The notes under the pieces are model-generated. The model was not told where the DNA came from, did not search any database, and was given only the letters and a program-made list of their open reading frames with translations. A DNA stretch of 64,000 nt, taken from VXNJ01 sp009840625 (GTDB taxonomy: Bacteria; Chloroflexota; UBA11872; VXNJ01). Positions 61,001 to 64,000 of the stretch are shown piece by piece. The stretch covers positions 2,377,125-2,441,124 of the forward strand of contig OZ242304.1 in assembly GCA_965207915.1 (NCBI GenBank). Reading direction: 5' to 3'. Position numbers and translations under genes: made by a program. Numbering within the stretch: the stretch's first letter is position 1; each line of letters opens with the position of its first letter.

Positions 61001-63452
61001 TGCTGGCGCCCAGAGGGTTCGCCTCCTTCGCACCGTCGGTGCGGGTGCCCGTCCACGGCCAGTCGTTCGAGGTGCTCCTCTCGCCGCTCTCGAAGCGCCG
61101 GTCCGCCATCGCCCAGTTCTCCCAGGTGTCGGACCAGAAGCCGGCGTTGTTCGCCGCGACGCGCTCGCCGTTCAGCCACCAGACCTCCGCGTCCGTGTGC
61201 CCGGCGTCGTTGGGGTTGGTCCGGGTGTGGTCGCGGGCGTCCACCGCGGCGGTGGAGCCCACCACCCGGAAGTGGTCGGCGTAGCGCCGGATGGCGGCGT
61301 GCCCGTCGCGGGCCGCCTCCCGCACGTGGGCGTCGTAGACGCCGATGTCGGCGGCGGTGGCGTCGCGGTGGTCTTCGGTCATGAACAGCAGCCGGAACGT
61401 CTCGCCCGCGCCCAGACCGAGCGGCTTCAGCGGCCAGTCCAGGGGCACGGTGTAGGAACCGTCCAAGTGGGGCAGCAGCCGGCCGTTGACTCCCATCGAC
61501 AGAGTGGAGCCGCCGACCAGGGTGATCCAGTTGCCGCCCCCCTGCGCGCGGATGCGAGCGTCGTTGTTGATGCTCCAGCCGGGCGCGGCGCCCGCGTCCT
61601 CGGAGTTGCTCTGCGTGAACTTTACCTGGCTGTTGCCTTCCGTGAGTCCGGTTGCGTCCAGCACGACCCAGTAGCGGGTGTCGGGCTCGAGCGCGACGCC
61701 CGGGTGCGTGAAGCGGTACGTGCCGGCCTGCCGGTTCACCCAGTCGGGATTGGCCAGGGTCCCCACGACCGTGCCGGGAGCCCCGTTGGCACCTTTGTGG
61801 ACGGTGACCGTCAGCTTGGAACCGAAGTCCTCGGTGGACCGGTTGAAGGCCACGTCCACGCTGGTCAGGGTGTACCCCGAGGGGTTGCCGCCGGTGTCGA
61901 AACCCTGCGCCAGGTCCACGTGCAGGCCCTGCACCAGGCCGCTCGACTGGCCGGTGTTCTTCACCAGCGGCGGGTCGTCGTCCCGCACCCGGACCGTCGC
62001 CGTCCCCAGCGACGTGGCCAGGTCGTAGTCCGACCCGTCCACCAGGGTCACCGTGACCGAGCCGTGGGCTTCGTCCACGTCGTCGTTGGTGGTGGCGATC
62101 TCCAGCGTCGCGGTGCCCGAGTCCGGGATCGTGACGCTGGTGGGCAGGGTCCCGTACCCGAAGTCCCCGGTCGTGGTCACCGTCACGCTCACCGGCAGGT
62201 CCGCCGTGGGCGCCGGGACCGCCGTCAGCGTGAAGCTGGCGCTGGCGCCCTCGGTGACGGCGCCGCCGCCAAGGATGCTCACCCGCGGCGGCCGCGGCTT
62301 GACGACGCCGTCGAGGCTGATCTTCAATGACGATACGTTGGGGGTCCACGCGCCCGTCGAGGAAGCCGTTCTCGTCCCGGCGCCGTCGGCGATGCTCCAG
62401 CCGGCCAGGCCCCCGCCGTCCTCGGCGTCCGAACCCGTCAGGCGTACCCTCGAAGAACTCTGGCCGGCGTCCATGTCGATCACGAGGAAGTAGGTGGCGC
62501 TCCCCTCAAGGTCGATGCCCGCGCTGCTGGTGAAGGTCAGCGTCTGGTCCGAGGTGGAGGCGGGGAAGCTGGCGGGGTTGGTCAGGGTCCCCAGCGAGCT
62601 GCCCGGAGACCCGCCGGAGGCGGCGTGGATGCTGGCGGTCAGCGCCGAGGAGCTGAAGGCGCTGTCGATGGTGGAGAACTCCACGTCGACGCTGTGCAGG
62701 GTGTAGCCGAAGCTGTTGGAGCCGGTGGTGAAGGCCTGGTGGAAGTCATTGCCCAGAAACGAGGTGCCTCCGTCCGCCTGGCCGGTGTTGGCGACGAAGG
62801 TCTCCGTCTCGACGACGACCGTGCCGTGGATGGTCATCTTGCGGGACTGGCTGAATGAGGTCCAGGCGCCCGAGGTGCTCCAGGTCCGGTAGTGGCCGTC
62901 GTCGGCGATGGTGAAGCCGTCCGCGCCGCCGGCGTCCTCGGCGTCGGAGGCGGTGTTCTGGATGGTGTTGGCGCCGGGAAGCAGGACCAGGGTGACGTCC
63001 AGCACCGCCCAGTACGTGGTGTTGGCCGCGAGCGCCACGCCCGAGTGCGTGAAGCTGTTCGTGCCGGCGGCAATCGTGCCGGGCTTGGTCAGGGTGGCGA
63101 CCACCGCGCCCGGCGCTCCGCCGCTGTCGCTTCTGATCTCGGCAGCCAGCTTCCCCGCCAGCGCGCCGTCGTTGATTTGCGGAAACGAGAAGTCGACGCC
63201 CGTCAGGGTGTACCCGCCGGCGTTGGCGCCGGTGGTGAACGCCTGGGCGTGGTCGTGCTGTACGAAGTTGCCGGTGCCGCCGTTCGCCTGCATGAAGTTG
63301 CTGACCAAGGTCTGCTTCTCCTGCTGCGCGCCGGCCGGCTGCGGAGTCAGCGCGAACAGCGCCAGCAGCGCGAGGGCGAGCAGGAGCGCCGCGGGGCCTC
63401 TTGCGAGCCCGCTCCAGGTCATTGGAAAGCGGGGGTGTGGGCTATTTCGCAT
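55929..63452 (-). CDS. 2,507-aa exported modular repeat protein
   Basis: N-terminal signal peptide (PAALLLALALLALFALTPQP, then AGAQQ). Four related domains follow with the pattern AFTTGxNxxGYTLxxVDxxF and GxPGxxxxTLxxP and NTTYWxVLD (choice-of-anchor-R-like; about 45-210, 220-390, 505-665 and 855-1050), with Calx-beta domains between them (VTEGASASFTLTAVPAPTAD). A module about 670-850 contains GETFRLLFMTEDHRDATAAD and AEVWWLNGERVAANNAGFWS. FN3-like parts (GYEVRYWSTTSPFPG; ATVAWKPQGDGASYLVVWHE) follow, then more Calx-beta and NRWNRVLLAFGEHDG modules. Likely a surface or secreted adhesin-like protein. The last about 700 residues derive from the same cassette as the protein at 29931. Confidence 0.85.
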   Translation of the reverse strand: MRNSPHPRFPMTWSGLARGPAALLLALALLALFALTPQPAGAQQEKQTLVSNFMQANGGTGNFVQHDHAQAFTTGANAGGYTLTGVDFSFPQINDGALAGKLAAEIRSDSGGAPGAVVATLTKPGTIAAGTNSFTHSGVALAANTTYWAVLDVTLVLLPGANTIQNTASDAEDAGGADGFTIADDGHYRTWSTSGAWTSFSQSRKMTIHGTVVVETETFVANTGQADGGTSFLGNDFHQAFTTGSNSFGYTLHSVDVEFSTIDSAFSSSALTASIHAASGGSPGSSLGTLTNPASFPASTSDQTLTFTSSAGIDLEGSATYFLVIDMDAGQSSSRVRLTGSDAEDGGGLAGWSIADGAGTRTASSTGAWTPNVSSLKISLDGVVKPRPPRVSILGGGAVTEGASASFTLTAVPAPTADLPVSVTVTTTGDFGYGTLPTSVTIPDSGTATLEIATTNDDVDEAHGSVTVTLVDGSDYDLATSLGTATVRVRDDDPPLVKNTGQSSGLVQGLHVDLAQGFDTGGNPSGYTLTSVDVAFNRSTEDFGSKLTVTVHKGANGAPGTVVGTLANPDWVNRQAGTYRFTHPGVALEPDTRYWVVLDATGLTEGNSQVKFTQSNSEDAGAAPGWSINNDARIRAQGGGNWITLVGGSTLSMGVNGRLLPHLDGSYTVPLDWPLKPLGLGAGETFRLLFMTEDHRDATAADIGVYDAHVREAARDGHAAIRRYADHFRVVGSTAAVDARDHTRTNPNDAGHTDAEVWWLNGERVAANNAGFWSDTWENWAMADRRFESGERSTSNDWPWTGTRTDGAKEANPLGASNARRGRFSTTDADTGPISYNTIASTQDHAFYGISPLFRVEPTPVNAPPGEPAVMSNLGQADGAALTVTTASTVRDRAQSFRTGKNGGHYRLNSVDVEFAEIGDSDAARDLRVQIWAGSGGSPGSTAADVLADLARPSMPVGSADRTFTFTYQGDGSGLQLEPNTTYWVYVYDASVQPNSTYTLRATASNSERLQGLRLPEGWSIGDGHSSWSLYPNPAVSWSTHSEALKIGLNLGAADAFVQFRTCAGTISGNDCDTGWVIANYTRHDPPPTITLTEGGPAVTYQWQAVDPQQRRHFYVASQVGEPLSHFGGYIGPGQPDRDRLMCHTGSRSPYNLGDPIVEGLGRDGINFGYGSTAGPLLDRHDGCPFSSQSVYESDANKWRPVSLAAGQDNDAFDHGTFLIHRPYAVGHNFYENGVLYQVEGFDYPEVRVPLIIRDDDEWEQTLEFSIDDGTTWTSIEDGGLNLAFPASLNTGRKAHYFWVRTKNDPPADQDKRFSISADFARPLLRSGTSEYFRSHRVWFTSPAASHLHTFRTDSAVSAGSVTVSRTPVQVDIHVGANVVGNVTFQVEGYKLYERSDNQISTETPPKTVRTDSFSFHRTLGSCVGCQRLLGDLPDPVVERVGDLSYANLSDTGLDLSWPQVVGAEGYEVRYWSTTSPFPGVPAEDAWFGAEPNDPAWNIRHLEPDTEYRAVVYYQDHGATQLSTASPVIRFTTLAAGSPVQAEPTSVIVERVPEVSISAAGGTITEGEDAVYTVTVDPAPDAPLDVRVRLAGPSSVVAAQHLGERTVNVPTSGSVSFTIPTVDDTGWGSNGMLGATVRFGEGYRLNKFRSYASVYVANNDLPPPPPVQLKRVSDTTATVAWKPQGDGASYLVVWHESFTGIPVLTEVTTTATEHQLTGLKPQSHYVVSVLAGTTQLDKITVRTLAAGATPKTFTVDFETPAPNTSVPLISVTADGNVTEGGDATFTISANPAPAADLDASVTVTAIGDFGVSTGQRTVTIPTTGSATFTVGTTDDSTDEADGSVTATVNAGSAYTVSSTQGTAIVVVSDDDGGYTVNQGTIARVKELAAQTQHGAAHVNRWNRVLLAFGEHDGSGVTGGPMTAAEAQDMADRHSSPVWDLVVAELTALEAVPLQTPPPPPPTPEVNIAGAAGGTEGDPVTFTLTASPAPTADLPVSVTITTAGDYGAGAGQQTVTIPTSGSATLTIATTDDQTDEPDGSVTATLASGSGYTIGALSSETATVADDDDPVQEPTVHAVDPDVVARVQALAAQTQHGAAHVNRWNRVLLAFGEHDGSGVTGGPMTAAEAQDMADRHSSPVWDEVVTELTALAAAAAQDTPPPPPPTPEISVSAGGAVTEGGSASFTISASPAPSSNLDVSVTVSASGDYGAGAGKRTVTIPTSGSATFTVGTTDDDADEADGSVTATVNAGSGYTVSSSQGAATVAVADDDDPPVVVEDPVAVPVVSISAGGAVTEGGSASFTISASPAPSSNLDVSVTVSASGDYGAGAGKRTVTIPTSGSATFTVGTTDDDADEADGSVTATVNAGSGYTVSSSQGAATVAVADDDDPPVVVEDPVAVEQDEPDGSALTACDGRPTLLISSPTASRGDASVDFEVSLSCLPGSSPTIILTPLRDGKIDGNVFVDLTSDQPSATVTVAIGGEDRLGLVLVWSSGLADKQAQGDVVFTD

Positions 63453-63787
63453 GGCTGGGCACCTTGCGTGCCTTGGGCCGACTTTCGGGGAAGGGGTGGA
63501 AAGTAGACATTATCGCTACCCTGTCTACCCCCGCGAAAGGCTGCAGGGCGGGGGAGGCCCGATCCCGGGCCGCCCGGGACCCCGACCGCAAGGAGCGCCG
63601 CCGGGAAGCCCGGCTGCCGGCCGTGCCGCGGCCGCGCCGGGCCGCTTGCGATTTGCCGTGGAGGCATGCGGGGGCCCTCTCAAAATGGGGGCCGACTAGA
63701 TCAGACAACCCTATCAGACTTTGCGGCCTGGCGCTTTCCGCGGGCCGCGGGCGACCCTCACAGGGCGCGCCCACTGGCTGCCTGCCG
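63453..63787. other. Upstream region of the 2,507-aa gene
   Basis: GC-rich, no gene recognised. It should contain the promoter of the giant gene (minus strand) and the 3' flank of the partial gene at the window edge. Confidence 0.4.
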
Positions 63788-64000
63788 TCAGGCCGGCCGG
63801 CCGCGAAGGCGGCGGCCCGCCAGGCGCACCGCCGCGACGGCCGCGAACACGACCGCCGCCGACATGCTGACCGCCGCCACGGCCGTCTTCGCCATCGTGA
63901 ACCACGAGGCAAGCGCCACCTGCGTGGCGCCCACGTCCGGAAACCGCGTCAGCATGAGCGTCAGCTGCACGTTCTCGGCCAGGTCGAGCAGCCCGGCCGC
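63788..64000 (-). CDS. Membrane protein, C-terminal part, continues beyond the window
   Basis: The minus-strand frame is open at the window edge and ends at TGA 63788: AAGLLDLAENVQLTLMLTRF, then PDVGATQVALASWFTMAKTA, VAAVSMSAAVVFAAVAAVRL and AGRRLRGRPA. It contains at least one clear transmembrane helix and a second amphipathic segment, with a basic cytoplasmic tail. The start lies outside the window. The 'LLDxxEN - LASxFTxAK' pattern resembles small polytopic membrane proteins of unknown function. Confidence 0.6.
   Translation of the reverse strand, partial: AAGLLDLAENVQLTLMLTRFPDVGATQVALASWFTMAKTAVAAVSMSAAVVFAAVAAVRLAGRRLRGRPA

Noticed and set aside
58902..62330. A 1,142-codon plus-strand frame
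   Set aside because: Opposite to the 2,507-aa gene, whose domains are recognisable; the plus-strand translation has no domain pattern and biased composition.
1..64000. tRNA, rRNA, replication origin and CRISPR arrays
   Set aside because: Looked for tRNA-like cloverleaf segments, conserved rRNA blocks, DnaA-box clusters and regular short repeats with spacers; none seen by eye.

Overview
The window is GC-rich DNA from an unidentified bacterium. Domain style hints at a Chloroflexota-like lineage. The clues are very large secreted proteins built from Calx-beta, choice-of-anchor and FN3-type modules, a secreted FW/GYPI-type repeat followed by PT-rich linkers, many short HicB/HicA pairs, and IS110, IS21, IS1182 and IS1380 elements. 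This is inference from sequence style only: no rRNA or single-copy marker gene is present. I see no rRNA, tRNA or CRISPR array. The window reads as a chromosomal accessory or genome-plasticity region rather than a plasmid backbone, because I see no replication or conjugation genes.

Layout. 0-13 kb: five HicB/HicA-like modules on both strands, interleaved with putative defence or DNA-maintenance genes (a DUF4268 PD-(D/E)XK-like protein, a DEDDh exonuclease fused to BRCT, a DUF262/ParB-like protein), a truncated sodium/solute symporter, a frameshifted K+ channel, and an 880-aa exported protein with DUF192-like and DUF2927-like regions. 13.7-20 kb: a 1,636-aa exported protein with Cys-rich tandem repeats, Calx-beta domains and a trypsin-like core, then a co-directional exported partner. 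20-29.6 kb: a graveyard of insertion sequences and gene fragments ending in an intact IS21 that splits a small gene. 29.9-34.5 kb: a 1,514-aa exported protein combining a PEP/pyruvate-binding (dikinase-like) region with Calx-beta repeats. 34.6-46 kb: mini-genes, IS1182 and IS110 elements, and two visibly AT-richer islands carrying a hicAB locus and a HEPN-motif protein. 46.4-49.9 kb: a 6-TM K+ channel, a frameshifted exported HNH nuclease and a RelE/HigB-type toxin-antitoxin pair. 50.06-53.23 kb: an IS1380 element with perfect terminal repeats, split by an IS110 element. 53.3-55.7 kb: a methyltransferase fragment and a tightly overlapping array of very small genes. 55.9-63.5 kb: a 2,507-aa exported repeat protein whose C-terminal third is a near-identical copy of the one at 30 kb. 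The window ends inside a membrane-protein gene.

How it fits together. Three themes dominate: (i) proliferation and decay of toxin-antitoxin modules, including two HicA copies that have lost the active-site histidine; (ii) serial insertion of transposons into one another, clean enough at 50-53 kb to reconstruct the interrupted transposase and the IS110 target core, and with conserved stem-loops and duplications in the IS110 left ends that are good bridge-RNA candidates; (iii) giant exported modular proteins that exchange or duplicate C-terminal cassettes. Several genes carry single frameshifts, so some apparent pseudogenes could be assembly errors.
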